This document shows positions 21,893-32,153 of a stretch of 36,129 bases of DNA, in pieces (the stretch's first letter is position 1; each line of letters starts with the position of its first letter). The stretch lies in contig JARLIS010000025.1 of NCBI GenBank assembly GCA_031291615.1, positions 1 through 36,129 on the forward strand, in the 5' to 3' direction. The notes beneath the pieces were generated by a model, which did not search any database, was not told the origin of the DNA, and saw only the letters and a program-made list of their open reading frames with translations. The DNA comes from Parvibaculum sp. GTDB lineage: Bacteria > Pseudomonadota > Alphaproteobacteria > Parvibaculales > Parvibaculaceae. The translations under genes and the position numbers were made by a program.

Positions 21893-22302
21893 TGCGCAAC
21901 CGTGAAACTCTGATCCGATTGCACCGCTTCCAGGTCGACGAAAAGCGCCGCAAGCTCGCCGAGCTCGAGCTGATGGCGCAGGAGTTCCGCGCCCGCGAGC
22001 GCGAGCTTGAAGCGCAGGTGCTGGCGGAACAGAAGAAGGCCGGCATTTCCGACGTCGCGCACTTTGCCTATCCGATGTTCGCCAAATCCGTCATTCGCCG
22101 GCGCCAGAACATTCTCGCTTCCATCGAGGATATCGAGAAGCAGCTCGACGCCGCCAAGGAGGAGCTTGCGGCTGCGTTCCGCGAACTCAAGAAATACGAG
22201 CTTCTCGAAGACAGCCGCAAGCGCAAGCACCGCAAGGAAGTGATGCGCGTGGAGCAGTCCGAACTCGACGAGATCGCCCTCGGCATTCACCGCCGGGGTT
22301 AA
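21892..22302 (+). CDS. fliJ: Flagellar export chaperone FliJ
   Basis: FliJ is a small coiled-coil protein that couples the FliI ring to FlhA and escorts export chaperones. The 136-residue product is helical throughout, with long charged heptads (VDEKRRKLAELELMAQEFRA, RRRQNILASIEDIEKQL) and no other motif, as expected of FliJ. The ATG at 21892 overlaps the fliI stop by one base, so translation is coupled. Sequence identity in this family is low, so the call rests mainly on position, size and coiled-coil nature. It converges on the dehydrogenase gene. Confidence 0.85.
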   Translation: MRNRETLIRLHRFQVDEKRRKLAELELMAQEFRARERELEAQVLAEQKKAGISDVAHFAYPMFAKSVIRRRQNILASIEDIEKQLDAAKEELAAAFRELKKYELLEDSRKRKHRKEVMRVEQSELDEIALGIHRRG

Positions 22303-22336
22303 GCCGCTCGACTTCTCGGCCTGAGTGTGCGGGCCG

Positions 22337-23356
22337 TCAGCCCGCCACGTCGATGACGATCTTGCCGATGTGACGGCCGCTCTGCAGATGCTCGAAGGCG
22401 AGACGAGCTTCCCCGAAGCTGAAGATGCGATCGATGACGGGCTTGAGGCCGGTGGCGCTCACCGCGCGAACGAGGTCTTCGAGCGCCGCCCGGGGTCCGA
22501 CGCCGATCGACCGGACTGTCGCGCCGCTGCCTTTCAAATGAAAATAGTCTATGCCCGGATTCTCGCTGCTCAGGAATCCGATCAACACCACTTCGCCGCC
22601 CCAGCGAACGGCGCGAAGCGATTCATTCACGGTGGCGGGTCCGCCAACCTCGACGACGCAATCGACGCCGACACCCGCCGTCAGCTTCTTCTTGATGTGC
22701 TGGCCCCAATCGGGAATCTCGGAATAGTTCACGACATGATCGGCGCCGATGGCCTTCAGCCGTTCACCCTTTGCGGCTGAGGACGTCGTGCCGATGACGG
22801 TGGCGCCCAGCGTCCTTGCCAGTTGCACGGCGAAAACCGATACCCCGCCCGTACCGAGCGTCAGCACCGTTTGCCCCGCGCGGATCGGATCCGCTCCGGA
22901 CAAGGCCGTCCAGGCGGTGGTCGCGGCGCAGGGGAGTGTCGAGCCTTCGGCATGCGTGATTGCGTCGGGCAGCTTCACGACTGCCTCCTGCGAAACGACC
23001 TTGTATTCGGCAAGCCATCCGTCGGCGCCGTTGCCATAGGTCTCGCGTCCGAGCGTCAGCGGCGGGCGGCCGCCGAACCAGCGCGGATGGAAGGTGCTGA
23101 TGACGCGATCGCCCGGCTTGAAGACGGATACGCCTTCGCCGACCGCGGCGATTTCACCGGCGGCGTCGCTGCATGGAACGACGCCTGCCTTCGACGGTCC
23201 GACATAATTGCCGAGCACCAGGGACAGGTCGCGATAGTTGAGCGCCACGCTTTGGACTTTCACCAGGACTTCCCCGCGCTGAGGCGTCGGCATGGGTTCC
23301 TGCGACATGGTGAGGCTGTCGAGGCTCTTCAGATCGGCGAAACGATAAACGCGCAA
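22337..23356 (-). CDS. Zinc-independent medium-chain dehydrogenase/quinone oxidoreductase
   Basis: The 339-residue protein is an MDR-superfamily NAD(P)H-dependent oxidoreductase. The GroES-like N domain has LVKVQSVALNYRDLSLVLG, VPCSDAAGEIAAVGEGV and FKPGDRVI. The Rossmann domain carries VLTLGTGGVSVFAVQLARTLGA with the nucleotide-binding glycines at about 165-171. The structural and catalytic zinc cysteines of alcohol dehydrogenases are absent, so quinone or enone reduction is more likely. The substrate is unknown. It is transcribed alone, converging on fliJ. Confidence 0.88.
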   Translation of the reverse strand: MRVYRFADLKSLDSLTMSQEPMPTPQRGEVLVKVQSVALNYRDLSLVLGNYVGPSKAGVVPCSDAAGEIAAVGEGVSVFKPGDRVISTFHPRWFGGRPPLTLGRETYGNGADGWLAEYKVVSQEAVVKLPDAITHAEGSTLPCAATTAWTALSGADPIRAGQTVLTLGTGGVSVFAVQLARTLGATVIGTTSSAAKGERLKAIGADHVVNYSEIPDWGQHIKKKLTAGVGVDCVVEVGGPATVNESLRAVRWGGEVVLIGFLSSENPGIDYFHLKGSGATVRSIGVGPRAALEDLVRAVSATGLKPVIDRIFSFGEARLAFEHLQSGRHIGKIVIDVAG

Positions 23357-23525
23357 GGTCTTCTTCCTTTGTCGGCGGCAGGCGATGTGCGGAAAGTCCG
23401 GGGAAGCCTAGCTGAACTGGAGCGCGACCAACAACTCGGTATCGGCATCCGCCCGCTTCGCTATCCTTCCGCGACGGGCCCGGCTAGAATATGCGCCCAT
23501 TCAATGACGTGCCTGCGGTAAAGCC

Positions 23526-24011
23526 ATGCCTTCTTTCGACATCGTCTCCAAGACCGATTTTCAGGAAATCGACAATGCGCTCCAGAACGTAACGCGCGAG
23601 ATCGCGCAGCGTTACGACTTCAAGGGTTCGCATTGCACGATCGAGCGCAAGGATCAGGAAATCACCATCCATGCGGATGACGATCTGAAGCTGAAGCAGA
23701 TGCACGAGCTTCTGCAGGGGCATCTTGCGCGGCGCAAGATCGAACCTGGCGTGCTCGATTACAAGGAAGTGGAAAAGGCGGCGGGCCAGAGCGTGCGCCA
23801 GAAGGTCGCCATCCGCGATGGGCTCGACAAGGAACTCGCCAAGCGCATCGTCAAGGACATCAAGGGTTCCGGCCTGAAGGTGCAGGTCGCCATTCAGGGC
23901 GATGAGCTGCGCGTCTCGGGAAAAAAGCGAGACGACCTTCAGGCCGCAATCCAGTTCGTCAAGGGGCTGCCGATTGAGCAGCCTCTGCAATACGAGAATT
24001 TCCGCGAGTGA
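23526..24011 (+). CDS. yajQ: YajQ-family nucleotide/c-di-GMP-binding protein
   Basis: The 161-residue protein matches YajQ over its full length, starting MPSFDIVSKTDFQEIDNALQ, then REIAQRYDFKG, and ending FVKGLPIEQPLQYENFR. YajQ has two ferredoxin-like RNA-binding-type domains; in Xanthomonas and Pseudomonas a member binds cyclic di-GMP and modulates transcription of virulence and motility genes. Its role here is unknown, but its position next to flagellar regulators is suggestive. It is preceded by a 169-base intergenic region with no further gene seen, and converges on the small membrane-protein gene with 7 bases between. Confidence 0.93.
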   Translation: MPSFDIVSKTDFQEIDNALQNVTREIAQRYDFKGSHCTIERKDQEITIHADDDLKLKQMHELLQGHLARRKIEPGVLDYKEVEKAAGQSVRQKVAIRDGLDKELAKRIVKDIKGSGLKVQVAIQGDELRVSGKKRDDLQAAIQFVKGLPIEQPLQYENFRE

Positions 24012-24018
24012 CCTTCGC

Positions 24019-24342
24019 CTAGCTGCGAATGAGTATGCGGCGGACGAGGTAGATCAGCGTGATGGCGACGAAGTAGCCGACAAGGCGGATCGCGATGAGC
24101 TTCAGCTCGGCGGGATCGGCGAAGTTCGGCATCGGCGTGCCGTCATGCATCGCCATGTGGCGGATGATGGTGACGACTTCGTGGACGATCGTTGCGCCGA
24201 TCGCATAGAAGATGATCTGGCCATATCCGCGCATCAAACCTGCGGCGATGACGGCGATGACGAGACCCTGAATCGAATTCACGGTGTCGAAGCCCTGTTG
24301 AGCCAGAGCCATCCCCTCATTCAGATATTCGGTAAGCTGCAT
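24019..24342 (-). CDS. Small membrane protein of unknown function
   Basis: The 107-residue protein starts MQLTEYLNEGMALAQQG and has three likely membrane helices, about 24-38, 41-58 and 84-100 (LVIAVIAAGLMRGYG, IIFYAIGATIVHEVVTII, LIAIRLVGYFVAITLIYLV). No family is recognised. The start at 24342 follows GGGGGAT on the minus strand. The frame to 24393 has a worse start. It lies 148 bp after flhG on the same strand and could be a trailing member of the flagellar run or independent. Confidence 0.6.
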   Translation of the reverse strand: MQLTEYLNEGMALAQQGFDTVNSIQGLVIAVIAAGLMRGYGQIIFYAIGATIVHEVVTIIRHMAMHDGTPMPNFADPAELKLIAIRLVGYFVAITLIYLVRRILIRS

Positions 24343-24489
24343 TCCATCCCCCTGACGCTGTACCGGACTCCCCAATGCCTCGGAAAGCGGCAAGCTGCCC
24401 GCCGGCGAGGCAGCGCACAGGTTAGACCAAAATGGGACGAATTCTAGCTAATTGCGATGCAGCAATGGTTTGTGTGCGTCGCAAAACTG

Positions 24490-25293
24490 TTAAGCATGCG
24501 CGGTTGCGGGCCTGACCGGCAGCGGCGTCAGCAATTCCGTGGCGAGTTTGCGCAGAGCCTCGCTCGCCTTGGCCTGAGGATGGCGGTAGAGGATCGGCGT
24601 CTGGTGGCGGATCGCGTCGCGCACAAGTTCGTCGCGCGGAACGAAGCCTGCGAGCGGCGGATTTATGCCGAGGAAGTTGCGGCATGCGTTGGTTAATGCC
24701 GCATGCGTGCGCCAGGCGTGTTCGCGGTCGTTGGCGAAGTTGACGACGACGCGCACATCGGCTTCCGGGTCCTGCAATGTCAGCAATTTGATGAAGGCAT
24801 AAGCGTCGGTAAGTGACGTCGGCTCGTCGGTCACGACGACGAGCGTCGTGCTGCCCGGCATGCAGAGCGACATGACGGATTGATCGAGACCGGCGGCAAG
24901 ATCGATGACGATATGCGCATAACGCTCGGAAAGTATCTTGAGCCCGCGCGTGATGCCGGCGATTTCCACCTTGGTGAGCGCGCTCAACACGCCCGAACCC
25001 GACTTGCCCGCAAGCACGTCGAACTTCGCGCCGCCCGTGGCGCCGCCGACCGAAGGCTTCTGGTACGTCGTGACGGCTTCCTCGAGGCTGACGCGCCCGG
25101 CGATGACGGAGCCGAGATCGTGCTTCGGCGCGAGCCCGAGCTGGACGTCTACATTGGCGAGGCCTAGATCGCCGTCGAACAGAAGCACGTTGCGATGCAT
25201 CGAGGCCAGCGCTTCGGCGAGCGAGATCGAGAGAAATGTTTTTCCGACGCCGCCCTTGCCGGATGCGATTTGAATGATGCGAGGAGTGGGCAT
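24490..25293 (-). CDS. flhG: MinD-like ATPase FlhG (FleN/YlxH)
   Basis: FlhG is the partner of FlhF that limits flagellar number and position. The 267-residue ParA/MinD-type protein begins with the deviant Walker A GKGGVGKT (12-19), followed by LLFDGDLGLANVDVQLGL (37-54), the conserved LANVD segment, and Walker B-like IVIDLAAGLDQSV. The C terminus is short; a clear amphipathic membrane helix is not obvious. The N-terminal FliA-inhibiting DQAxxLR motif of gammaproteobacterial FleN is missing, as in many alphaproteobacteria. The start follows GGAAGAAG on the minus strand. It sits 21 bp after flhF, in the same operon. Confidence 0.9.
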   Translation of the reverse strand: MPTPRIIQIASGKGGVGKTFLSISLAEALASMHRNVLLFDGDLGLANVDVQLGLAPKHDLGSVIAGRVSLEEAVTTYQKPSVGGATGGAKFDVLAGKSGSGVLSALTKVEIAGITRGLKILSERYAHIVIDLAAGLDQSVMSLCMPGSTTLVVVTDEPTSLTDAYAFIKLLTLQDPEADVRVVVNFANDREHAWRTHAALTNACRNFLGINPPLAGFVPRDELVRDAIRHQTPILYRHPQAKASEALRKLATELLTPLPVRPATAHA

Positions 25294-25314
25294 TGGCTTC
25301 TTCCTGACTGAAAT

Positions 25315-26406
25315 CTAGGACGCGGCGGAAAGCGAAGCGGTCGTGTTGCGCTGTTCGTGGGTTTGAAGAATGAGGCGGGCGCAAGTAAACGGGTTCATGG
25401 CGCTCAGGCCGCGCGCGAGATAGGGCGTGACGCTGATCTGGGCGAGCGCGAGGCGCGTGGCGTCCGCGGCGGCGAGCACGGCGCCCAGCCTGCGCGATAT
25501 GTCGACATGCGTTGCGACAAGTCGGCGGACGCCGAGACCGGCGAAACGGCCGGCGACTTCGCTCAGCAGTGCCGCGTCGCCAAGCGCTGAAAGCACGAGC
25601 ACGGGCTCCGTCCCGGCGACGAGGCGCGCACCGTCGGCGAGGCGCGCAAGGGCGGCGTATTCCACGCGGTCGAAAGGATTTATGCCGGTCGTGTCGATAA
25701 AGCACGGCCGCGCCGAGCGGTCGGGCCAGCCGGTCGCGGCTTCGGCGCGTTCCTCAAGGAGGAGCGATAGCGCGTCGATGCTGTCGGCGGGCCGGGCGTT
25801 GACACCGAGAAGCTGGCCATAGGCTTCGCATTGCGCGGCGGCGCCCGCGCGGGCGGTATCGGTGGTGAAAATATCCACGGCCGCGCCTTCGAGCGTCGCG
25901 GTTGCCGCGAGTTTCGTCATCGTGACCGTCTTGCCGGAGCCGGGAAGGCCGACAAGCATGATGGGCGCGCGTGGCGCGACGGGCACGGGCTCGAAGCCGA
26001 GGCGTGTTTCAAGCGCGCCGGCAAGTGCGGCGACTACGTCGTCATGGCCGAGCGCCGTCGCGGCGGCGACCAGCGCGTCGCGCAGATCGGCGGATACGGC
26101 CTGCATGTCGAGGGCGCGCGCAATGAGGGTTTCATCGAAGCCGATGCCCGAATGAGCGGGGACGGCCGCCCGGCTTCCGGTTTCGACCGTCCTGTGCAAG
26201 CGGCTGCGAAGCATCTCTTCGAGCGAAGCTTCGACGTCGCGATCGCGCGAGGCGCCGGTTCGGCCGGTCTCGACAGCCGCCGTCACCTCGATGCGGCCGG
26301 AGTCGTTCGTGTAGTTCGAGACGATGATCGCGTCGGGCCCAAGTTCGCGGCGAACGTCGGCCATTGCCTCGGTCATGCTGTCCGCGATGAATGTCCTCAG
26401 CCGCAC
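25315..26406 (-). CDS. flhF: SRP-like GTPase FlhF
   Basis: FlhF is the SRP-family GTPase that sets the site and number of polar flagella. The 363-residue protein has the N-terminal B domain typical of FlhF (MRLRTFIADSMTEAMADVRR), then the NG domain: Walker A GLPGSGKT (153-160), TTDTARAGAAAQCEAYGQLLG (about 176-196), and FIDTTGINPFD in place of the usual DTAG/DTPG motif. The GTG start at 26406 is preceded by AGGAG. The gene is 12 bases downstream of flhA. The divergent G3-like motif is worth noting but may be lineage-specific. Confidence 0.9.
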   Translation of the reverse strand: MRLRTFIADSMTEAMADVRRELGPDAIIVSNYTNDSGRIEVTAAVETGRTGASRDRDVEASLEEMLRSRLHRTVETGSRAAVPAHSGIGFDETLIARALDMQAVSADLRDALVAAATALGHDDVVAALAGALETRLGFEPVPVAPRAPIMLVGLPGSGKTVTMTKLAATATLEGAAVDIFTTDTARAGAAAQCEAYGQLLGVNARPADSIDALSLLLEERAEAATGWPDRSARPCFIDTTGINPFDRVEYAALARLADGARLVAGTEPVLVLSALGDAALLSEVAGRFAGLGVRRLVATHVDISRRLGAVLAAADATRLALAQISVTPYLARGLSAMNPFTCARLILQTHEQRNTTASLSAAS

Positions 26407-26418
26407 GGCGTCCTACTC

Positions 26419-28557
26419 CTAGACCGTGCCGATGGTGCGCAGGCGAACGCGGGGGTGAATTTCGTTCTGCGACATGACGAAGGTTTGCGGACGGAAGCGT
26501 TCGATGATCGAGCGCACATAGGGCCGCACGCCGGGGCTCGTCAGCAGGACGGGCACGTCGCCGACGCGGCCCGCTTCCTCGAATGCGTCGCGGACGAGGG
26601 CGATGAATTCCTGCAACTTCGAGGGCTGCATGGCGAGCTGCTTTTCCTCGCCCTGGCCGACCAGCGATTCCGCGAAGGACTGTTCCCAGCGCGGCGACAG
26701 CGTGAGCAGGGGCAGCGTGCCGTTCGCGTCGGAATGCGAGGCGCAAATCTGGCGGGCGAGACGCGCGCGGACATGCTCGGTGATGAGGTTGAGGCTCTGC
26801 GTGTGGCCCACCGCTTCGGCGATGCCTTCCATGATGGTCGGCAGGTCGCGGATCGAGATGCGCTCGTTGAGGAGCGTCTGCAGCACGCGCTGGATGCCCG
26901 TGACCGTGATCTGCGCAGGCACGATGTCGTCGACGAGTTTCTTGTGTTCCTTGCCGAGTTCGTCGATGAGCTTCTGCACTTCCGCGTAAGACAGCAGGTC
27001 GGCCATGTTGTCGCGGATGATTTCGGTCAGATGCGTCGTCAGCACGGTCGGCGGATCGACGACCGTGTAGCCGCGGAAGGAGGCTTCCTCGCGCAGACCC
27101 TCGTCGATCCAGGTGGCGGGCAGGCCGAAGGCAGGTTCCGTCGTGTGGAGGCCCGGCAGTTCGATGCGGCCGCCATGCGGGTCCATGACGAGGAGCTGGT
27201 TGACGTAGACTTCGCCGCGGCCGGCTTCGACTTCCTTGACGCGGATCGCATAGCCGTTGGCCTCGATCTGGACGTTGTCGAGGATGCGCACCGAGGGCAT
27301 GACGAAGCCCATGTCGGTCGCGAGCTGGCGGCGCAGCGCCTTGATCTGGTCGGTGAGCTTCTGGTGGTCCTTGCCGTTGATGAGCGGGAGCAGGGCGTAG
27401 CCGATTTCGAGGCGCAGTTCGTCCATCTTGAGTGCGGTACTGATCGGCTCGTCCGCGACGGGCACGGCCTCGGTCTTCTCCGTTTCGGCGCGGACTTCCT
27501 CGGCGGCCTTTTCCTTGCGATTCTTCGTCACGTAATAGGCGACGCTGCCCGCGCCGCCGGCGAGAAGCAGGAAGGGAATGGCGGGCAGGCCGGGGAGGAA
27601 GGCCATGATGCCCATGACGACCGACGACATGCCGAGCGCCTGGGGGTAGCCCGACAGCTGATCGAAGAGCGCCTGATCTGCGGCGCCTTCGACACCCGCC
27701 TTCGAGACGAGAAGGCCCGCGGCGGTCGAAACGATGAGGGCGGGGATCTGGCTCACAAGGCCGTCGCCGACCGTCAGGATCGTGTAGGTGTGGGCGGCGT
27801 CGGTGAAGCTCAGGCCGTTCTGCGCGACGCCGACGATGATGCCGCCGATGACGTTGATGAAGGTGATGAGAAGACCGGCGACGGCGTCGCCGCGAACGAA
27901 CTTCGAGGCGCCGTCCATCGCACCGAAGAAGGCGCTTTCGTTTTCAAGATCGCTGCGGCGTTTGCGCGCGACTTTTTCGTCGATGAGGCCGGCGGAGAGA
28001 TCGGCGTCGATCGCCATCTGCTTGCCGGGCATGGCGTCCAGGGTGAAGCGCGCCGCGACTTCCGCGATGCGACCCGAACCCTTGGTGATGACGACGAAGT
28101 TCACGATGACGAGGATCGCGAAGACGATGACGCCGATGACGAAGTTGCCCTGCATCACGAAGTGGCCGAAGGCCTGAATGACCTTGCCGGCGGCGTCGGT
28201 GCCGTCGTGGCCATGGGCGAGGATGAGGCGCGTCGAGGCGAGGTTGAGCGCAAGGCGCAACATGGTCGCGATGAGCAGCACCGTCGGGAAGGCGCTGAAT
28301 TCCAGAGGCTTCTGGATGAAGAGCGACGTCATCAGCACGAGCACGGAGAAGGTGATCGAGATGGCGAGCGAGAAGTCGAGCAGGAAGGCCGGCATCGGCA
28401 GGATGAGGACGACGATGATCGTCATCACGCCGATGGCGAGCGCAAGGTCGCCGCGCTTGGCGAAGTTGCCGAGCACGCCGCCCGCCGTCAGGCCGGGAAA
28501 GCCGAAACCGCTCAGCGGTCCGCCCGTCTTCGCATTAGCCACGCTTGCATCACTCAT
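26419..28557 (-). CDS. flhA: Flagellar biosynthesis protein FlhA
   Basis: FlhA is the export-gate component of the flagellar type III apparatus. The 712-residue protein has about eight N-terminal transmembrane helices (ALAIGVMTIIVVLILPM, GNFVIGVIVFAILVIVNFVV, GLLITFINVIGGIIVGV), the highly conserved cytoplasmic loop ITKGSGRIAEVAARFTLDAM followed by PGKQMAIDADL, and a C-terminal cytoplasmic domain from about residue 345 that docks export chaperones. Length is usual for the family. The ATG at 28557 has GGGAG upstream on the minus strand. flhB, fliP, fliQ and fliR are not in this window. Confidence 0.97.
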   Translation of the reverse strand: MSDASVANAKTGGPLSGFGFPGLTAGGVLGNFAKRGDLALAIGVMTIIVVLILPMPAFLLDFSLAISITFSVLVLMTSLFIQKPLEFSAFPTVLLIATMLRLALNLASTRLILAHGHDGTDAAGKVIQAFGHFVMQGNFVIGVIVFAILVIVNFVVITKGSGRIAEVAARFTLDAMPGKQMAIDADLSAGLIDEKVARKRRSDLENESAFFGAMDGASKFVRGDAVAGLLITFINVIGGIIVGVAQNGLSFTDAAHTYTILTVGDGLVSQIPALIVSTAAGLLVSKAGVEGAADQALFDQLSGYPQALGMSSVVMGIMAFLPGLPAIPFLLLAGGAGSVAYYVTKNRKEKAAEEVRAETEKTEAVPVADEPISTALKMDELRLEIGYALLPLINGKDHQKLTDQIKALRRQLATDMGFVMPSVRILDNVQIEANGYAIRVKEVEAGRGEVYVNQLLVMDPHGGRIELPGLHTTEPAFGLPATWIDEGLREEASFRGYTVVDPPTVLTTHLTEIIRDNMADLLSYAEVQKLIDELGKEHKKLVDDIVPAQITVTGIQRVLQTLLNERISIRDLPTIMEGIAEAVGHTQSLNLITEHVRARLARQICASHSDANGTLPLLTLSPRWEQSFAESLVGQGEEKQLAMQPSKLQEFIALVRDAFEEAGRVGDVPVLLTSPGVRPYVRSIIERFRPQTFVMSQNEIHPRVRLRTIGTV

Positions 28558-28596
28558 CGGCAGTTACTCCCGGTCCAGGCGAAAAGTTTCTTGTAG

Positions 28597-29967
<1,371 letters not shown>

Positions 29968-30038
29968 TTGCGGCACTCCTCTTTCTTCATACTTTCAAGC
30001 GGTAAAACTAAATGCAGGCGGTCGGGGAGGGGATAACC

Positions 30039-30389
30039 TCAGCTCGCGCCGCCCTTGATGATTTCGGTCATGGTGACGCCGAGGCGGTCGTCGACGACGA
30101 CGACCTCGCCGCGCGCGACAAGCCGGTCGTTCACATAGATGTCGATGGCCTCGCCCACCTTGCGGTCAAGCTCGACGATGGTGCCGCGCCCGAGCTTCAG
30201 GAGGTTCGAGACTTCCATATGCGTCTTGCCGAGAACGGCCGAGACGTTGACGGGCACGTCGAAGACCGCTTCGAGGTCCTGGGCCATGCGCTCGCCCGCC
30301 TCGTCCTGGCCGTCCATGAGCGTGTCGGCCGGCAGGGGGCCGGCATTGGAAAGGTCGGGCAGGGAGATTTCTTCGTCCTGATCGGTCAT
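30039..30389 (-). CDS. fliN: Flagellar motor switch protein FliN
   Basis: FliN forms the lower C-ring of the flagellar switch and binds the export machinery. The 116-residue protein has an acidic N-terminal tail and a SpoA domain from about 45: VPVNVSAVLGKTHMEVSNLL, KLGRGTIVELDRKVGEAIDIY, VNDRLVARGEVVVVDDRLGV. The length is normal. The start follows AAGGAG on the minus strand. It is 23 bases after fliH and 71 bases before the flbD start, all in one direction. fliM is absent from the window. Confidence 0.94.
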   Translation of the reverse strand: MTDQDEEISLPDLSNAGPLPADTLMDGQDEAGERMAQDLEAVFDVPVNVSAVLGKTHMEVSNLLKLGRGTIVELDRKVGEAIDIYVNDRLVARGEVVVVDDRLGVTMTEIIKGGAS

Positions 30390-30412
30390 GGCAAGGCTCC
30401 TTCGGTGTTCGT

Positions 30413-31084
30413 TCAGCGCGTTTCAGGCATGGCGAGGCGATCCCGCGCGGCGCGCGGGTTCGACAGCGTTTCGATGAAACGCGAAATGATTTCGGAAATT
30501 TCCCGTTCGATTTCGGCGCGCGAGCGCACGACGCCGCCATCGGCCCATTCGACAACGCAATCGCCTTCGGCGATGTCGCTCTGGGCAAGAAGAATGATGC
30601 GGCCGGCAAGGCCCCGTTCGAGCGCCATGCGGTCGACGGTTTCCTTCAGGCGCTCGATCAGATTGTCGGCGACGCGGAGCACGATGTGCGGCTCGCGGTT
30701 GAGATGCGTCAGGCAGTCGCGCATGACGGCTTCGATTTCGGCCTCGGGGCGCGTGGCGATCAGCGCCGGGGCGAGTTTCTTGGCCGCCATCATGGCAAGC
30801 GCGATGGCTTCGCCGCGCAGCGCGGCGCTCTCGGCCTGAAGCGCGGCGAGGAGGCTTGCCGCATTGGCGGAGAAATTCTGCATGGCGTCGCCGATTTCGC
30901 GATCGCTTTCGGCGGCGGCTTCGGCGCGGCCGGCGGCAAGACCGGCGGCGTAAGCCTCGGCTTTCGCGCGGTCGAGCTCGTCCTTGCCGAAGCGCGTCTT
31001 CACCTGTGCGCGCGGAACCGACACGACGTCGCCGTCGTCGAACCGCGTATCGAAGGTGAATTTAACGGCCTGCTTCAGTTCCAT
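30413..31084 (-). CDS. fliH: Flagellar assembly protein FliH
   Basis: FliH binds the export ATPase FliI and ties it to the C-ring through FliN. The 223-residue protein has a short N-terminal segment (MELKQAVKFTFDTRFDD), an alanine/glutamate-rich helical middle (AKAEAYAAGLAAGRAEAAAE) with glycine-repeat packing typical of FliH, and a C-terminal vacuolar-ATPase E-like domain (GRIILLAQSDIAEGDCVVEW). Family similarity is low, so position between fliG and fliN strengthens the call. A weak GAG lies before the ATG at 31084. Confidence 0.85.
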   Translation of the reverse strand: MELKQAVKFTFDTRFDDGDVVSVPRAQVKTRFGKDELDRAKAEAYAAGLAAGRAEAAAESDREIGDAMQNFSANAASLLAALQAESAALRGEAIALAMMAAKKLAPALIATRPEAEIEAVMRDCLTHLNREPHIVLRVADNLIERLKETVDRMALERGLAGRIILLAQSDIAEGDCVVEWADGGVVRSRAEIEREISEIISRFIETLSNPRAARDRLAMPETR

Positions 31085-31116
31085 TGCACTCGTCCGCCTG
31101 GAGGTTTCGATCGGCG

Positions 31117-32142
31117 TCAGTAGATCAGTTCGTTTTCGTCGTTGTTCGCGGCGATCATGATTTCGCCCTTCTGGGCGAGATCCTTGGCGATGTTGACCAT
31201 CGTCATCTGGGCTTCATCGACGTCCTTGAGGCGGACGGGGCCCATCAGTTCCATGTCTTCGCGCAGCAGCTTGCCCGCGCGTTCCGACATGTTGGCGAAG
31301 AAGAGGTCGCGCAGCGTGTCGGACGCGCCCTTGAGGGCGATGCCGAGCTTGTTCTTGTCGATGGTGCGGAGCAGCGTCTGCACCGAACCCGGATCGAGCT
31401 TGCCGAGGTCTTCGAAGGTGAACATCAGCGCCTTGATCTTTTCGGCGGAGTCCCTGCTGCGCTCTTCCAGCGAGGCGAGGAAACGGCCTTCGGTCTGGCG
31501 GTCGAAGTTGTTGAAGATCTCGGCCATCATTTCGTGCGAGTCGCGGCGGTTGGTGCGCGACAGGTTCGACATGAATTCGTTGCGGAGCGTCTGTTCGACC
31601 TTGTCGAGAATGTCCTTCTGGACGGCTTCCATGCGCAGCATGCGGGTCACGACTTCAAGGGCGAAGTCTTCCGGCAGGGCGGTCAGCACACGCGCGGCGT
31701 GTTCGGATTTGATCTTGGAGAGCACCACGGCGACGGTCTGCGGATATTCGTTCTTCAGGTAGCTGGCGAGCACCTGGTCGTTCACGTTGCCGAGCTTTTC
31801 CCACATGGTGCGGCCTGCGGGGCCGCGGATTTCGTCCATGACCGAGTTCACGCGATCCTCGGAGAGGAACTTCGAAAGCAGGCGCTCGGTCGACTCGTAG
31901 GAGCCGATCAGCGCGCCGGTACCGGACATTTTGGAAGCGAATTCGACAAGCAGCTTTTCGACCGTGCCGGCCTGAATGGTGCCGAGCGTCGACATGATCT
32001 GGGACATTTCCCGGATCTCATCGTCGTCGAACATTTCCCAAAGCGGCGCGGCGTCGTCGGCGCCAAGGGCGAGCATGAAGATGGCGGCCTTTTGCGGGCC
32101 GGCTATCGACTTGTCGTCTGCTTTTTTCGGTGCGGTTGCCAC
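31117..32142 (-). CDS. fliG: Flagellar motor switch protein FliG
   Basis: FliG is the torque-bearing C-ring protein that interacts with stator MotA and links FliF to FliM. The 341-residue protein has the three FliG domains: N ([20 protein letters not shown]), middle with the EHPQ-like segment [16 protein letters not shown], and C with charged torque helices ([19 protein letters not shown]). The start is a GTG at 32142 with GAGGAA upstream on the minus strand. It lies 11 bases after fliF. Confidence 0.96.
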   Translation of the reverse strand: MATAPKKADDKSIAGPQKAAIFMLALGADDAAPLWEMFDDDEIREMSQIMSTLGTIQAGTVEKLLVEFASKMSGTGALIGSYESTERLLSKFLSEDRVNSVMDEIRGPAGRTMWEKLGNVNDQVLASYLKNEYPQTVAVVLSKIKSEHAARVLTALPEDFALEVVTRMLRMEAVQKDILDKVEQTLRNEFMSNLSRTNRRDSHEMMAEIFNNFDRQTEGRFLASLEERSRDSAEKIKALMFTFEDLGKLDPGSVQTLLRTIDKNKLGIALKGASDTLRDLFFANMSERAGKLLREDMELMGPVRLKDVDEAQMTMVNIAKDLAQKGEIMIAANNDENELIY

Positions 32143-32153
32143 GGCTCAATTCC

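Noticed and set aside
25831..28596. A 921-codon open frame on the plus strand opposite flhF and flhA
   Set aside because: It is the antisense shadow of two well-conserved GC-rich genes. The translation is Arg/Asp/Gly/His-rich low-complexity text with no family resemblance.
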